A stretch of DNA of 64,000 nt from positions 682,001-746,000 of the forward strand of contig NZ_CP100595.1 in assembly GCF_024267655.1 (NCBI RefSeq), in the 5' to 3' direction. The stretch is from Arcobacter roscoffensis. Its GTDB lineage: Bacteria; Campylobacterota; Campylobacteria; Campylobacterales; Arcobacteraceae. This document shows positions 1 through 9,697 of this stretch, in pieces (positions within the stretch are counted from its first letter, which is position 1; each line of letters starts with the position of its first letter). Both the position numbers and the translations under genes were made by a program. Under the pieces are notes generated by a model, which saw nothing but the letters and a program-made list of their open reading frames with translations, had not been told where the DNA came from and searched no databases.

Positions 1-70
1 TTATAATTTCATAAAGTTGTATAAAAGTAGTAATTATAGTGTGAAAATTAGTAATACTTATAATAGTTTG

Positions 71-98
71 TTACTAAAGAGAAAAATCTCTTTAGTAA
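71..98 (-). terminator. Stem-loop downstream of actP
   Basis: A perfect 12-bp inverted repeat (71-82 with 87-98) with an AAAA loop lies just after the actP stop codon. There is no long T-run on either side, so it may be a weak terminator or an mRNA 3'-end stabiliser. The pairing is seen directly; the function is inferred from position. Confidence 0.55.
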
Positions 99-103
99 AA
101 GGT

Positions 104-1753
104 TTAGTGATCAACTGCTCCTGATGCACCTATACCTGTTTCAGCTCTAACACTTTGAGCCTCAAATGCTTTTTGTTCATCTTTTGCTCTTTGAGAGTTA
201 TCAGTAATTGAGAAGAACCAAATACCAATAAATGCAGTAGCAACAGAGAATAAAGCAGGGTGTTTATAAGGGAAGATAGCTTCTTCATTTCCTAATACAG
301 AAACCCATACAACTGGACCTAATATAACTAAAACAACTGCTGTAATTAATCCTAATAATCCACCAATTAATGCACCTCTAGTTGTTAATTTAGACCAGTA
401 AATTGATAAGAATAGAATTGGGAAGTTAGCAGATGCAGCAATAGCAAATGCAAGACCAACCATAAATGCAATATTTTGGTGCTCAAAAGCAATACCTAAT
501 AATACACCTACTACACCAATTACAATAACAGCAATTTTTGAGATTTTAATCTCTTGCTCTTCAGTAGCATTTGGGTTAATAACAGATGCATAAAGGTCAT
601 GTGAAATAGCACTTGCACCTGCAAGTGTAAGACCTGCAACAACTGCTAAAATTGTAGCAAATGCAACAGCTGAAATAAATCCTAAGAAAATATTTCCACC
701 AACAATATGTGATAAGTGAATTGCAGCCATATTATTTCCACCAAATAGTTGACCATCAACAAAGTAAGCTTGACCTTCTGGTGAGTTTAAGAATACAATT
801 GCACCTAAACCAATAATTGCAATAACTAAGTAGAAGTAACCAATAAATCCAGTTGCGTAAACAACAGATTTTCTAGCTTCTTTAGCATTACCAACAGTAA
901 AGAATCTCATAAGCACGTGAGGAAGACCTGCAGTTCCTAACATTAATGCTAATCCTAATGAAATGGCAGAAATAGGATCAGAAATAAATCCACCAGGTGC
1001 CATAATAGCTTGACCTAAATCGTGAGTTTCAACTGCTTTTGTTGCTAAGGCTTCAAAAGAAAATCCAAAGTGACTCATTACCATGTATCCCATGAAAGTA
1101 ACACCAGATAATAATAATACTGCTTTAATAATTTGTACCCATGTAGTAGCTAACATACCACCAAATGTTACGTAAATAATCATCATTACACCAACTAAGA
1201 TTACAGCATATTCATACTCTAAACCAAATAATACTTGAATCAGTTTACCTGAACCAACCATTTGTGCGATAAGGTATAAAGTAACAACTGCTAATGAACC
1301 TAATGATGCAAGAGTTCTAATCTCTTTTTGACCAAGTCTATACGCAGCAATATCAGCAAATGTAAATTTACCTAAATTTCTTAATTTTTCAGCCATTAAG
1401 AATAAAATAACTGGCCATCCAACTAAGAACCCAACAGCATAAACTAATCCATCATAACCTTTTAAGTATACTAAACCTGAAAGACCTAAGAAAGATGCAG
1501 CAGACATATAGTCACCTGCAATTGCCATACCATTTTGAAAACCTGAAATCCCTCCACCTGCTGTATAAAAGTCAGATGCAGATTTTGTTTTCTTAGCTGC
1601 CCAATATGTAATACCTAGTGTACCACCAACAAAAATAAAGAACATAATAATCGCAGGAATATTTAATTCTCTTTTTGTTGCTTCAAAATTCGCATCACCT
1701 GCAGCAAATAGTGCTACTGCTAAAACTGAAAGTAGTCCTAATATTCTAAACAT
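104..1753 (-). CDS. actP: Cation/acetate symporter ActP
   Basis: This 549-residue inner-membrane sodium:solute symporter (SSS family) very probably imports acetate and similar short monocarboxylates driven by a cation gradient. The first ~20 residues resemble a cleavable signal peptide, as in E. coli ActP, and are followed by about 13 membrane segments. Family signatures are easy to see: [20 protein letters not shown] near residue 50, [11 protein letters not shown] near 80, [18 protein letters not shown] near 270-290 and a conserved C-terminal WFFSITDNS. Length and sequence agree with the E. coli protein throughout. The start overlaps the last base of the DUF485 gene upstream, giving the usual yjcH-actP pair. 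The nearby exonuclease/DUF294 pair is commonly found with acetate-uptake genes in Proteobacteria. Confidence 0.93.
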   Translation of the reverse strand: MFRILGLLSVLAVALFAAGDANFEATKRELNIPAIIMFFIFVGGTLGITYWAAKKTKSASDFYTAGGGISGFQNGMAIAGDYMSAASFLGLSGLVYLKGYDGLVYAVGFLVGWPVILFLMAEKLRNLGKFTFADIAAYRLGQKEIRTLASLGSLAVVTLYLIAQMVGSGKLIQVLFGLEYEYAVILVGVMMIIYVTFGGMLATTWVQIIKAVLLLSGVTFMGYMVMSHFGFSFEALATKAVETHDLGQAIMAPGGFISDPISAISLGLALMLGTAGLPHVLMRFFTVGNAKEARKSVVYATGFIGYFYLVIAIIGLGAIVFLNSPEGQAYFVDGQLFGGNNMAAIHLSHIVGGNIFLGFISAVAFATILAVVAGLTLAGASAISHDLYASVINPNATEEQEIKISKIAVIVIGVVGVLLGIAFEHQNIAFMVGLAFAIAASANFPILFLSIYWSKLTTRGALIGGLLGLITAVVLVILGPVVWVSVLGNEEAIFPYKHPALFSVATAFIGIWFFSITDNSQRAKDEQKAFEAQSVRAETGIGASGAVDH

Positions 1754-2067
1754 TATAATAAATCCTTTACATCTGCTTTTACTTCATTTGTTAAGTCTTC
1801 AAATTCGCCATTTGCTCTTTTAACATAAATAAGTGTTGTTATGAATCCAATGATAATAATAGCTGCAGCTACTGGAAATGCAACTGTCATTACACCTTCA
1901 CCTGTTTTAATTCCTAAAACAGCTGGATCAAATGCAATTGTTAAGATAAATGCATAAAACATTACTAATACAAAGATTGATAGTTTTAGTGCAAAACCAT
2001 TTCTCTTTTTTACCAACTCCTGATATTTAGGGTTGTTTTTGATTCGTTGTACTAACTCATCATTCAT
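1753..2067 (-). CDS. yjcH: DUF485 small membrane protein (YjcH-like)
   Basis: A 104-residue protein with two predicted membrane helices (about residues 27-47 and 58-82) and a charged C-terminus. It matches the DUF485 family that is almost always encoded immediately before actP and is thought to act with it; its biochemical role is not established. The ATG is preceded by an excellent Shine-Dalgarno (TAAGGAGG), and the stop overlaps the actP start by one base, so the two are translationally coupled. The order yjcH then actP is as in enterics, but acs is not adjacent here. Confidence 0.88.
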   Translation of the reverse strand: MNDELVQRIKNNPKYQELVKKRNGFALKLSIFVLVMFYAFILTIAFDPAVLGIKTGEGVMTVAFPVAAAIIIIGFITTLIYVKRANGEFEDLTNEVKADVKDLL

Positions 2068-2256
2068 TTTTTGCCTCCTTAGTTATTTTATTTAAATTTT
2101 TAATACAAATTTTACTTGAAGTGTCGAAAGTAGCATTAGTATAGCATTTAAATAAAAATAACATTAATTATACATATTTATATTTATAAGGAAGTGTAAT
2201 ATTTATAATTTAAGTTGAATTTAAATTTTGAAAATAAGAAGTGTAACTTTTAGAAG

Positions 2257-2279
2257 CTAAAAAAAGAGAACTTTTTTAG
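2257..2279 (-). terminator. Possible terminator after the exonuclease gene
   Basis: CTAAAAAA pairs with TTTTTTAG across a 7-base loop, about 20 bases past the stop codon of the exonuclease gene. The stem is AT-only, so strength is doubtful. The remaining part of the 2068-2296 gap shows no gene; it must hold the yjcH promoter, which I cannot pinpoint. Confidence 0.35.
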
Positions 2280-2296
2280 TATAAAAGTTATCTTTT

Positions 2297-2929
2297 TTAA
2301 TTAGTGTAGAATGTAGTTTTAGCTGGAGTTAAGTCTTTAAGTTTTAAGAACATCATTGAAGTCATAATAGCATCATTTAAAGCATCATGTTTTCCAAGTT
2401 CTGGAAGATCTAATTCTTTCATGATAGTGTCAAATTTTAAATCAATAAATTCATAATCACTTGATCTTTTTCTAGTTTTGTAATACATAGATGAAACTTC
2501 GATTGTCTCATTAGGTAAAGAAATACCAATGTATTTTTTTGTATATTTAGAAATCATTGCAACATCAAATTTTATGTAGTATCCAACGATTGGACGATTA
2601 CCTATAAAGTCTAAAAGTTCTAATATAGCATCTTTAGGATTTATAGCATTTTGTAAATCAATAGGTCTTATATGATGTATTTTAATAGATTCTGCGTCAA
2701 TTTTTTTAGAGGGTTTAACAAAAATATTTAAGGTTTTTCTCATTAATATTTTATTCTCTTTAATAATAACAGCACCAATTGATAGGATTTCATCTTTTCT
2801 TGGGCTTAGCCCGGTTGTTTCACAGTCTAGGCACACATATTCATCTTTTAAAGGTTCATCAAAAAGAGATTCATATTTTTTATCTTTAAGTGATCTTTTT
2901 TTCCAGTTTCTTAAAAAATTTGCTAACAT
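2297..2929 (-). CDS. 3'-5' exonuclease, DnaQ/PolC-epsilon-like (DEDDh)
   Basis: A 210-residue DEDDh exonuclease. The catalytic set is visible: D35 and E37 in LDCETTGLSPRKDEILSIGA, D122 in GYYIKFDVAM, H181 and D186 in GKHDALNDA. The family removes nucleotides from DNA or RNA 3' ends; a stand-alone protein of this size need not be the polymerase III proofreader. It overlaps the DUF294 gene by one base (TAATG), so the two are probably coupled. This exonuclease/DUF294 pairing next to acetate transporters is a recurring proteobacterial neighbourhood whose purpose is unknown; a role in nucleotide signalling is only a guess. Confidence 0.85.
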   Translation of the reverse strand: MLANFLRNWKKRSLKDKKYESLFDEPLKDEYVCLDCETTGLSPRKDEILSIGAVIIKENKILMRKTLNIFVKPSKKIDAESIKIHHIRPIDLQNAINPKDAILELLDFIGNRPIVGYYIKFDVAMISKYTKKYIGISLPNETIEVSSMYYKTRKRSSDYEFIDLKFDTIMKELDLPELGKHDALNDAIMTSMMFLKLKDLTPAKTTFYTN

Positions 2930-4743
2930 TATGAAATCTTGTCTATTTTAAAAGTGTAATTTATAAACTTTTTAAAGTCTATTACTATCTTAAATGAATC
3001 TTTTAATAAGTCTCTTTCTATTTTACCAAGAGAGTGTGTATCAATTTCATTTATAACTTCTTTATTTTCTCTTAAATATTCTAAGTGAGCATTTAATCTT
3101 AAAGTATTTACTACATCAAAGGCTTCAAGTAATTCATCTGCTCTATCTTTTTCTAAAATTTTTCTTTGCTCTAAAATTTTTATTCTTCTAACAGTTGTTG
3201 TTTCTCTAATTCTTTCTCTTAAAGCTAAGCTTCTAATACCTTGAACTATGGGAAATACCGCAGTTTTTTTAATATCAATAGTATGTTTTTTTGTCATAAA
3301 ATTTGCAACTGTACTAGGTGTATCAAAAGTTAAAGTGGCCTTTGCAAAATATGCCATAAATACGTCTTTATCATGGAGTTTATTGAATAAGTCATCCTTT
3401 AAATTAATTAATAGTTCTTTATCTCCTGCAACGGCGTAAGAGTCAAAAAATATAGCTAAATCCATATAGTTTTGCATATCAGGTGCTTCAATCCATCTTG
3501 CAGTCTCTTTTTTGTATTCATCAACTGTTTTACACCAAAATGGATTAGATACCATAATATTACCTTCACATGGCGGGTATCCAAAATCAATTAGAGTTTC
3601 TGTCATTTTTTCCATGTATGGTCTATATTGTTCAACATCTACACCACTTTTTATTACCAAAGCATTGTCTTGGTCAGTTTTTATGATTTGTTCATTTCTT
3701 CCTTCACTTCCCATTACAATAAAACAAGCATCTTTTTGTAATTCTTCAGGAACTATTAGTTTATAAAGTTTTTTATAAACTTTTGTATTTAATTGACCTA
3801 TTAAATTAGAAATATGATGAACCTTTACACCTTTTGCTTGAAGGGATTTAATAATATTTAATAAATCTTTACTTGAATTTTTTAAAGCATCAATAGTTTT
3901 AGATTTTTTAATTTGTGTGTCAACAATATAAGTATTATTTGCAAAATGTGATAAAACATCAATTTGTTCTAAAATTCCTTGCATTTCTCCTTGTGAGTTT
4001 ACAACTCCAACTCTTTTAATATTTCTTTTTATTAATACTGATAGGGCATCAAATAAGTAATCATCATTAAAAACGGTCATTAAGGGAAATATTGCAATTT
4101 CTTTTACAGGAATACTTAAGTCTCTGCCTTCTAGTAAAACTTTAACTTTTAATAGTGAATCAGTAATAATTCCATACTCATCATCTCTTTTGACAATAAT
4201 TGTTGAAGTTTTATATTCCATTGATTTTTGAATAGCATCTAAAAGTTTAGTATCTTCTTCTACTACACAAGCATCATGAACAAGTGCATCATCAACTTTT
4301 GCAATCATAAAAGATGATAATTGAGAAGTATATTCTTTATCTTTAAGTGTTTTTATTCTATTTACAAGGTTTTCTAAAAAGAAGTCTTTGAATGCTTTAT
4401 TATTTTCTAAAAGATTTAAAAAAGTTTTTTTCTCTAACTCATAACAAATTAGGTCTTCATGAACTTTAAAAGTATTTTTACTTTTTCCATATATTAAAGA
4501 GTTTGCATCAAAAGAGTCTTGCTGATGATAATCCATTACAACTTCATCTTCTTTATATTCATAAACTGTACCCTTTATTATGATAAAAAAATAGTTTGGA
4601 ATTTTTTCTGGACTAATTAAAGTTGAGTCTTTAGCATAGTAGGCTATGTCCATATGTTTGATACAAGTATCTAGTTGCTCTTGTGTTAGTACTTCAAAAG
4701 GGTGGATATTTGATAGAAATGCTTCCTGGTCTTGTAGACTCAT
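2929..4743 (-). CDS. cNMP-binding / CBS-pair / DUF294 nucleotidyltransferase-like protein
   Basis: A 604-residue cytoplasmic regulatory protein. In order: a cyclic-nucleotide-binding-like barrel (about 10-130), two CBS motifs (about 155-275), a DUF294 putative nucleotidyltransferase domain carrying GSEGR at 345-349 and acidic D357/D359, and a C-terminal DUF294 helical domain. The family is linked by similarity to GlnD-type uridylyltransferases, but substrates are unknown. I chose the ATG at 4743 because it has a strong AAGGAG 8 bases upstream. The longer reading frame from 4803 would run into the terminator of the upstream symporter. Together with the exonuclease it sits between two solute symporters, suggesting control of carboxylate metabolism (inference). 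Confidence 0.85.
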   Translation of the reverse strand: MSLQDQEAFLSNIHPFEVLTQEQLDTCIKHMDIAYYAKDSTLISPEKIPNYFFIIIKGTVYEYKEDEVVMDYHQQDSFDANSLIYGKSKNTFKVHEDLICYELEKKTFLNLLENNKAFKDFFLENLVNRIKTLKDKEYTSQLSSFMIAKVDDALVHDACVVEEDTKLLDAIQKSMEYKTSTIIVKRDDEYGIITDSLLKVKVLLEGRDLSIPVKEIAIFPLMTVFNDDYLFDALSVLIKRNIKRVGVVNSQGEMQGILEQIDVLSHFANNTYIVDTQIKKSKTIDALKNSSKDLLNIIKSLQAKGVKVHHISNLIGQLNTKVYKKLYKLIVPEELQKDACFIVMGSEGRNEQIIKTDQDNALVIKSGVDVEQYRPYMEKMTETLIDFGYPPCEGNIMVSNPFWCKTVDEYKKETARWIEAPDMQNYMDLAIFFDSYAVAGDKELLINLKDDLFNKLHDKDVFMAYFAKATLTFDTPSTVANFMTKKHTIDIKKTAVFPIVQGIRSLALRERIRETTTVRRIKILEQRKILEKDRADELLEAFDVVNTLRLNAHLEYLRENKEVINEIDTHSLGKIERDLLKDSFKIVIDFKKFINYTFKIDKIS

Positions 4744-4793
4744 TGAAGTCTCCTTGTAATAGTGTTTTTTTATATTAGTAAGAATAATAACAT

Positions 4794-4828
4794 AAAAAAA
4801 CACTAAAAGTATACCCGAGGGTATACTT
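4794..4828 (-). terminator. Intrinsic terminator of the symporter operon
   Basis: AAGTATACC (4807-4815) pairs with GGTATACTT (4820-4828) around a CGAG tetraloop. In the minus direction it is followed by TTAGTG and a run of seven T. It lies 8 bases beyond the symporter stop codon and is a convincing rho-independent terminator. Confidence 0.85.
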
Positions 4829-4835
4829 GTTAGTT

Positions 4836-6731
4836 TTAGTGATCTACAGCCTCACCAGCTCCTGAAGGGATTCTGATTTTCTCTACTAGATCTTGAATTT
4901 CTTGTGGTGGTTCTGGTGTCATTCTAGAAACAACTACTGCCACGATTAAGTGAAGTAATGTACCGATTGTACCAATACCAGTTGGATGAATTCCTAAGAA
5001 GTAATCTTTTGGATCTCCACCTAAGAATACAAAGTAAATAATGTAACCGAATGTGAAAATTAAACCAGTTAAAATACCAGCAATTGCACCTTCTTTGTTC
5101 ATTCTCTTATCAAATACCCCAAGGATAATTGTTGGGAAGAATGCTGCTGCAGCTAAACCAAATGCAAATGCAACAACTTGTGCAACGAAACCTGGAGGGT
5201 TAATCCCTAAGTAACCAGCAACACAAATAGCAGCTACTGCTGAAATTCTTGCCCACATTAACTCAGTTTTTTCGTTTAATGTAGATTTACCAGTTTCTTT
5301 ATCTTTAAAGATAACTTGACCCATTAAGTCATGTGAAATCGCTGAAGCAATTACAAGTAATAAACCTGCTGCTGTAGATAATGCTGCTGCAAGACCACCA
5401 GCTGCGATGAACGCAATTACCCAGTTAGGTAAGTTTGCAATCTCAGGGTTTGCAAGTACCATAATATCTCTATCAACATATAACTCATTTGCAATTCCAT
5501 TACCTTTAGCTAATTCAGCCTCAGATGCAGGTCCAGCAGCGTTAGTAGTTAATCTATGACCATCTTCTGCTCTTTTTTCACCATCGAATGCAGGCTTACC
5601 TTTAGCACCTTCGAAAGCTTTTCCAGTAGCATATTGGATTTTACCATCGCCATTTCTATCATTCCATGCGATTAATCCACCATTTTCCCAAGTTTTAAAC
5701 CAGTTACCGTCATTTGGTGTACCATCAGCGTGCTTTAATTCACCAGCAACAAATGCTTTATACTCAGTATTTTGTAAGTTTTTAATTAAGTTCACTCTTG
5801 AGAATGAAGATACAGATGAAATAGTTGTATACATTAATGCAATGAAGATTAATGCCCAACCAGCTGAAATTCTAGCATCTTTAACAGTTGGAACTGTAAA
5901 GAATCTAACAATAACGTGTGGTAAACCAGCAGTACCTAACATTAACGCAGTAGTTAACATAAACATATTCCATAAGTTACCTGGTTGAGTATACTCATTG
6001 AATCCTAAATCAGAAACAGCTGTATCTAGTGCATGCAACAGATATGTGCCTTCTGGAATTACTTGTACTCCTGAATCAAATGCAAATGTAGTTTGAGCGA
6101 AAATACCTAATTGTGGTAAGAACGTATCAGTAACTTGTAGTGATAAGAAAATTGCAGGAATCATGTATGCAAAAATCATTACTACATATTGAGCAACTTG
6201 TGTATATGTAATACCCTTCATACCACCAAGAACAGAGTAGAAGAATACAATTGCCATACCAATTAATACACCTGTATTTACGTCAACTTGTAAGAATCTT
6301 GAGAATACGATACCAACACCTCTCATTTGTCCAGCAACATATGTGAACGAAACGAAGATAACTGAAATAACAGCAACTAATCTAGCTGTGTCAGAGTAAT
6401 ATCTGTCACCAACAAAATCAGGAACCGTAAACTTACCAAACTTTCTTAAGTAAGGTGCTAATAACATTGCTAGTAGAACGTATCCACCAGTCCAACCCAT
6501 TAAATAAGCACCACCATCAGAACCTTTGAATGAAATGATACCTGCTAATGAGATAAATGATGCAGCTGACATCCAGTCTGCAGCAGTCGCCATACCGTTT
6601 GCTACTGGGTGAACTCCCCCACCTGCAACATAAAAGTCTTTAGTTGAACCAGCTTTTGCCCAAAGTGCAATACCAATATAAATTGCGAATGAAATACCTA
6701 CGAATAGGTAAATTAATGATTGTAATTCCAT
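4836..6731 (-). CDS. Sodium:solute symporter, VC_2705 subfamily
   Basis: A 631-residue member of the SSS family, closest in pattern to the VC_2705-type symporters that work with a DUF4212 small subunit; the natural substrate is probably a short organic acid. Visible signatures are KDFYVAGGGVHPVANGMA near 31-48, ADWMSAASFISLAGI near 51-65 and [18 protein letters not shown] near 263-280. A ~125-residue soluble insert (about 313-435) interrupts the membrane segments and contains DRNGDGKI (358-365), which looks like an EF-hand/dockerin calcium loop. The DUF4212 gene lies 13 bp upstream and a strong terminator follows, defining a two-gene operon. It is a paralogue of ActP 3 kb away, not a duplicate. 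Confidence 0.88.
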   Translation of the reverse strand: MELQSLIYLFVGISFAIYIGIALWAKAGSTKDFYVAGGGVHPVANGMATAADWMSAASFISLAGIISFKGSDGGAYLMGWTGGYVLLAMLLAPYLRKFGKFTVPDFVGDRYYSDTARLVAVISVIFVSFTYVAGQMRGVGIVFSRFLQVDVNTGVLIGMAIVFFYSVLGGMKGITYTQVAQYVVMIFAYMIPAIFLSLQVTDTFLPQLGIFAQTTFAFDSGVQVIPEGTYLLHALDTAVSDLGFNEYTQPGNLWNMFMLTTALMLGTAGLPHVIVRFFTVPTVKDARISAGWALIFIALMYTTISSVSSFSRVNLIKNLQNTEYKAFVAGELKHADGTPNDGNWFKTWENGGLIAWNDRNGDGKIQYATGKAFEGAKGKPAFDGEKRAEDGHRLTTNAAGPASEAELAKGNGIANELYVDRDIMVLANPEIANLPNWVIAFIAAGGLAAALSTAAGLLLVIASAISHDLMGQVIFKDKETGKSTLNEKTELMWARISAVAAICVAGYLGINPPGFVAQVVAFAFGLAAAAFFPTIILGVFDKRMNKEGAIAGILTGLIFTFGYIIYFVFLGGDPKDYFLGIHPTGIGTIGTLLHLIVAVVVSRMTPEPPQEIQDLVEKIRIPSGAGEAVDH

Positions 6732-6744
6732 CTTTTCTTTCTCC

Positions 6745-6999
6745 CTACTCGTTTACGCCGTATTTCTCATCGATACTTGTCATAACCTTTACATATATAA
6801 AGATTAAGATAACAAATACGTAAATTGCACCTTGTTGTGCAAACCAATAACCTAATTTAACACCACTAATTTCAATAGCGTTAAGTTCATTTATGAATAA
6901 AATTCCACATCCGAAAGAAACAACGAACCAAACTACTAATAGTTTAAGAATCATTGAAATATTTTCTTTCCAGTATGCTTGTGCTTTTTCTGGACTCAT
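6745..6999 (-). CDS. DUF4212 symporter small subunit
   Basis: An 84-residue protein with two predicted membrane helices (about 15-36 and 50-72). It matches the DUF4212 family, the small partner always encoded immediately before VC_2705-type sodium:solute symporters. AAGGAG precedes the ATG with normal spacing. By position it is the first gene of the symporter operon. Function beyond association with the large subunit is not known. Confidence 0.85.
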   Translation of the reverse strand: MSPEKAQAYWKENISMILKLLVVWFVVSFGCGILFINELNAIEISGVKLGYWFAQQGAIYVFVILIFIYVKVMTSIDEKYGVNE

Positions 7000-7143
7000 A
7001 TTCTGCTCTCCTTATTGATTTTGATATTAAACTCTAATGCGTTTAATAATCTAACATTGAAAGTATAATAAGTCTAGATAGCAAAAAGGTAGCAATTGAA
7101 AAGAAATTTGAAAAAGTTTTTTTGAACGTAGGATGAAAGTAGC

Positions 7144-7168
7144 AAAATGGCTCAAGAAGAGCCATTTT
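7144..7168 (-). terminator. Stem-loop after the response regulator
   Basis: AAAATGGCTC (7144-7153) pairs perfectly with GAGCCATTTT (7159-7168), loop AAGAA. It lies 11 bases past the stop of the response-regulator gene, between it and the symporter operon, so it likely separates the two transcripts. The T-run after the stem is short. Confidence 0.6.
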
Positions 7169-7179
7169 ATGGTGGTTTA

Positions 7180-7842
7180 TTAAGAAGAATAATATCTGTC
7201 GATTTTGTAACCTAAACCTCTGATATTTTTGATAAAGTCCTCTTTCAGTGCTTTTTTAAGCCTTGAAATCTCTGCTCTAATAGTAGGGTTGTCAATATTC
7301 TCCCCGTCCCAGATATCAATTCTGAATCTTTCAAAGTCAACTATCATGTTAATATTTAAAGCTAATATATGAATTATCTCTAATTGTTTTTTTGTAAGAC
7401 TTTGTGGTTCACCATTAAAGTATAGTGTTTGTTTGTCTTTTGAGTATGAATAATTCTCTGAAAATCTAATATGAGAGGTATTACTTTGCTCTTTTTTTAA
7501 AATTAGATTGATTTTAATACCTAACTCTTCTAAATGGAAAGGTTTTTTTAAATACTCTCTCGCACCTAATTCATATGCTTTTGAAATATCTTCTATATCT
7601 ATTAACGCAGAAATAAATATAGTAGGTATATAGATTTTCTTTCTATTTAAATCTTCTAGAATTGTAAAACCATCTTTAGATGGAACATTTATATCTAATA
7701 TTAATAAATCAAAAGATGTATCTATATTATCTATTGCATCTTGACCATCAGTAAAATTCTCTACCATGTGACCAATATTTCTTAAATACTCACAAATGGC
7801 ATTATTTAGCATTAATTCATCTTCAAGTAGTAGTATCTTCAT
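7180..7842 (-). CDS. OmpR/PhoB-type response regulator
   Basis: A 220-residue transcriptional regulator. The receiver domain (1-115) has the acidic pair near E7-E9, phospho-acceptor D50 in LLILDINVPSKDG and the lysine in EYLKKPFHLEEL. The C-terminal winged helix (about 130-218) includes the typical LTKKQLEIIHIL and IRGLGYKID segments. It overlaps the upstream kinase gene by 20 bp and is certainly its partner. The symporter/DUF4212 operon begins about 180 bp further on in the same direction, so it is a reasonable target, as for other carboxylate symporters with adjacent two-component systems (inference). Confidence 0.9.
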   Translation of the reverse strand: MKILLLEDELMLNNAICEYLRNIGHMVENFTDGQDAIDNIDTSFDLLILDINVPSKDGFTILEDLNRKKIYIPTIFISALIDIEDISKAYELGAREYLKKPFHLEELGIKINLILKKEQSNTSHIRFSENYSYSKDKQTLYFNGEPQSLTKKQLEIIHILALNINMIVDFERFRIDIWDGENIDNPTIRAEISRLKKALKEDFIKNIRGLGYKIDRYYSS

Positions 7843-9406
7843 TTATTTTAAACCTATATGTAAATTTTGTTTCCTTGTCATTAGACTCTAGTTTAACAGT
7901 AACGCTATTTTTATTACAAATATCTCTTACTATTTTTAATCCTAAACCAAAGCCACCTCTAGCACTATTTTCCCTGTAGAAGTCATCAAAAATCTTGTTT
8001 TGAGCTTCTATTTTTTTGGAGTTGGTACATACTGAGAATTCAACCTCCTTATCATTTATATAATCTAATCTAACAAAAATAGGGGATTTGGGAAATGAGT
8101 ATTTTATTGCATTTGAAAGATTATTATCAATAATTCTTTGAAGTTCTGTTTTATTGAATTTTATATAAATATCTTCTTCAATATTACTTATAAAATATAA
8201 AGAATTAGATACTGCTATTTCATCAAAGAAATCGATTCTATGTGTTAAAATCTCTGAAAACTCTAAATACTCTTTTTCGTAAACAACTCTGTCTTTTTTT
8301 ATAAGATAAGATAAATCATCATAAATATACTGAATTATTTTTGAACCTGATTCAATATGTGTAATATATTTATTATTTGGTACTTTCATTTTAAGTAAAT
8401 CAATATTTGTTTGGATTATTGATAGTGGAGTATTTATTTCATGTACTGAGTTCTTAATAAAATCTTTTTGAGATTGAATTAGCTTTGTAAGTTCTCTTGT
8501 CTTTTCATCAACTTTATACTCTAAGTTTTTATTTAAATCTTCAAGCATATGAGTTTTTAGTTTTATATTTGTCATTGCATCATTTGCATAGTTTGCAATT
8601 ACTTTAAACTCTCCAAATATAATTCTATTTTGATCAATTTCTTCATCATTATCTTGCGACTCTTTAAAATACTTACCTATTTCTTTAACATCATTTACTA
8701 TTAAAATCGTAGCATTCTTATAAATAAATATTGAGTAAAGAACCAGCATTATAGTTAATGAAGTTATTTGTAAAGTATAATCTGACATTTTTTGATTATA
8801 CTCTTCATTTTTTTCTCTAACTAATTGATCTATCTCATCTAAATATACACCTTTTCCAATAGTCCAATTCCACTTTTTGTAAGAGTTTGAATATGATATT
8901 TTATTTGCATTTTTATCAATATCTGGTTTATACCAAATGTACTCAACATATCCACCAGAATATTTTTTAGAGTTTTCAATAAGTTCTTTTATAACAAATT
9001 TACCATTGTTATCTTGCATACTTATTCTATTGTCACCTATTTTATCTTTTGTAATAGGATGAAAAAGTAAGTTACCATCAAAATTATAAACAAATATATA
9101 GTCATTTACATTTTCACTTTTTTTCATTTGAGATATGGCTTCTAATACTTCTTTTTGTATTTCTTCTTCAGGTTTTATACCTTCATATTTTTTATGATAA
9201 TAGTTTATAAAACTAATTACAGAATTAATATCGTTTTTTAAAAGTTCTTTTTGGTTACTTGTGAAATCTTCTTTTAATACTACAATTTTTTCTTGTAATT
9301 CATCATGGGCATTATTGATAATAATAAAGGTAAAAAATGAGATTAGTACTACAATAAATAAAATACTGTAAACTATTAGGTGGTATAAACTTTTTGCTCT
9401 GAACAT
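7823..9406 (-). CDS. Cache-domain sensor histidine kinase
   Basis: A 527-residue membrane kinase. Membrane helix about 11-31; extracytoplasmic single Cache domain about 45-200 (DYIFVYNFDGNLLFHP and GYVEYIWYKP segments typical of sCache_2); second helix about 213-231; coiled region; phospho-acceptor H322 in KNSVHEINTPLS; N-box NNLSNAIKYS; and GGFGLGLKIV of the ATPase lid. Cache domains bind small organic ligands, so a carboxylate or amino acid signal is likely. It overlaps and precedes the response regulator. The ATG at 9406 has AGGAAG upstream. Confidence 0.9.
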   Translation of the reverse strand: MFRAKSLYHLIVYSILFIVVLISFFTFIIINNAHDELQEKIVVLKEDFTSNQKELLKNDINSVISFINYYHKKYEGIKPEEEIQKEVLEAISQMKKSENVNDYIFVYNFDGNLLFHPITKDKIGDNRISMQDNNGKFVIKELIENSKKYSGGYVEYIWYKPDIDKNANKISYSNSYKKWNWTIGKGVYLDEIDQLVREKNEEYNQKMSDYTLQITSLTIMLVLYSIFIYKNATILIVNDVKEIGKYFKESQDNDEEIDQNRIIFGEFKVIANYANDAMTNIKLKTHMLEDLNKNLEYKVDEKTRELTKLIQSQKDFIKNSVHEINTPLSIIQTNIDLLKMKVPNNKYITHIESGSKIIQYIYDDLSYLIKKDRVVYEKEYLEFSEILTHRIDFFDEIAVSNSLYFISNIEEDIYIKFNKTELQRIIDNNLSNAIKYSFPKSPIFVRLDYINDKEVEFSVCTNSKKIEAQNKIFDDFYRENSARGGFGLGLKIVRDICNKNSVTVKLESNDKETKFTYRFKINEDTTT

Positions 9407-9520
9407 TTATTTTTTGCTTCCTGTGATTTGACTATAATAGGATAGCCTTTTTTATATAAAATAATACTTTTATAAGGGACTAAATAAATTATTAAAAGAT
9501 AAGTGTGTGATTTTAAATCA

Positions 9521-9597
9521 TGGCGCGGATGACGAGACTCGAACTCGCGACCTCCTGCGTGACAGGCAGGCATTCTAACCAACTAAACTACATCCGC
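9521..9597 (-). tRNA. tRNA-Asp(GTC), copy 1
   Basis: Acceptor GCGGATG pairs with CATCCGC, discriminator G, encoded CCA; anticodon loop CTGTCAC gives GTC. 77 nt. It is the last tRNA of the twelve-gene array in transcription order. Confidence 0.97.
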
Positions 9598-9617
9598 ATG
9601 ATTTTATAATAAGAAAG

Positions 9618-9693
9618 TGGTGGTCGATAGAAGACTCGAACTTCTGACATCTACCTTGTAAGGGTAGCGCTCTACCAACTGAGCTAATCGACC
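9618..9693 (-). tRNA. tRNA-Val(TAC), copy 1
   Basis: 76 nt with encoded CCA; GGTCGAT/ATCGACC acceptor; anticodon loop CTTACAA gives TAC. In this unit Val follows Glu in transcription order, the reverse of the other two units. Confidence 0.97.
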
Positions 9694-9697
9694 TTGA

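Noticed and set aside
1-70. Possible gene at the left edge
   Set aside because: Only AT-rich sequence with stop codons in all frames; nothing supportable.
4744-4803. Longer start for the DUF294 protein
   Set aside because: It would place the start within the terminator tail of the upstream symporter and has no ribosome site, while the ATG at 4743 has AAGGAG.
9376-9582. 68-codon ORF on the minus strand
   Set aside because: It runs through tRNA-Asp and the kinase upstream region; a chance frame.
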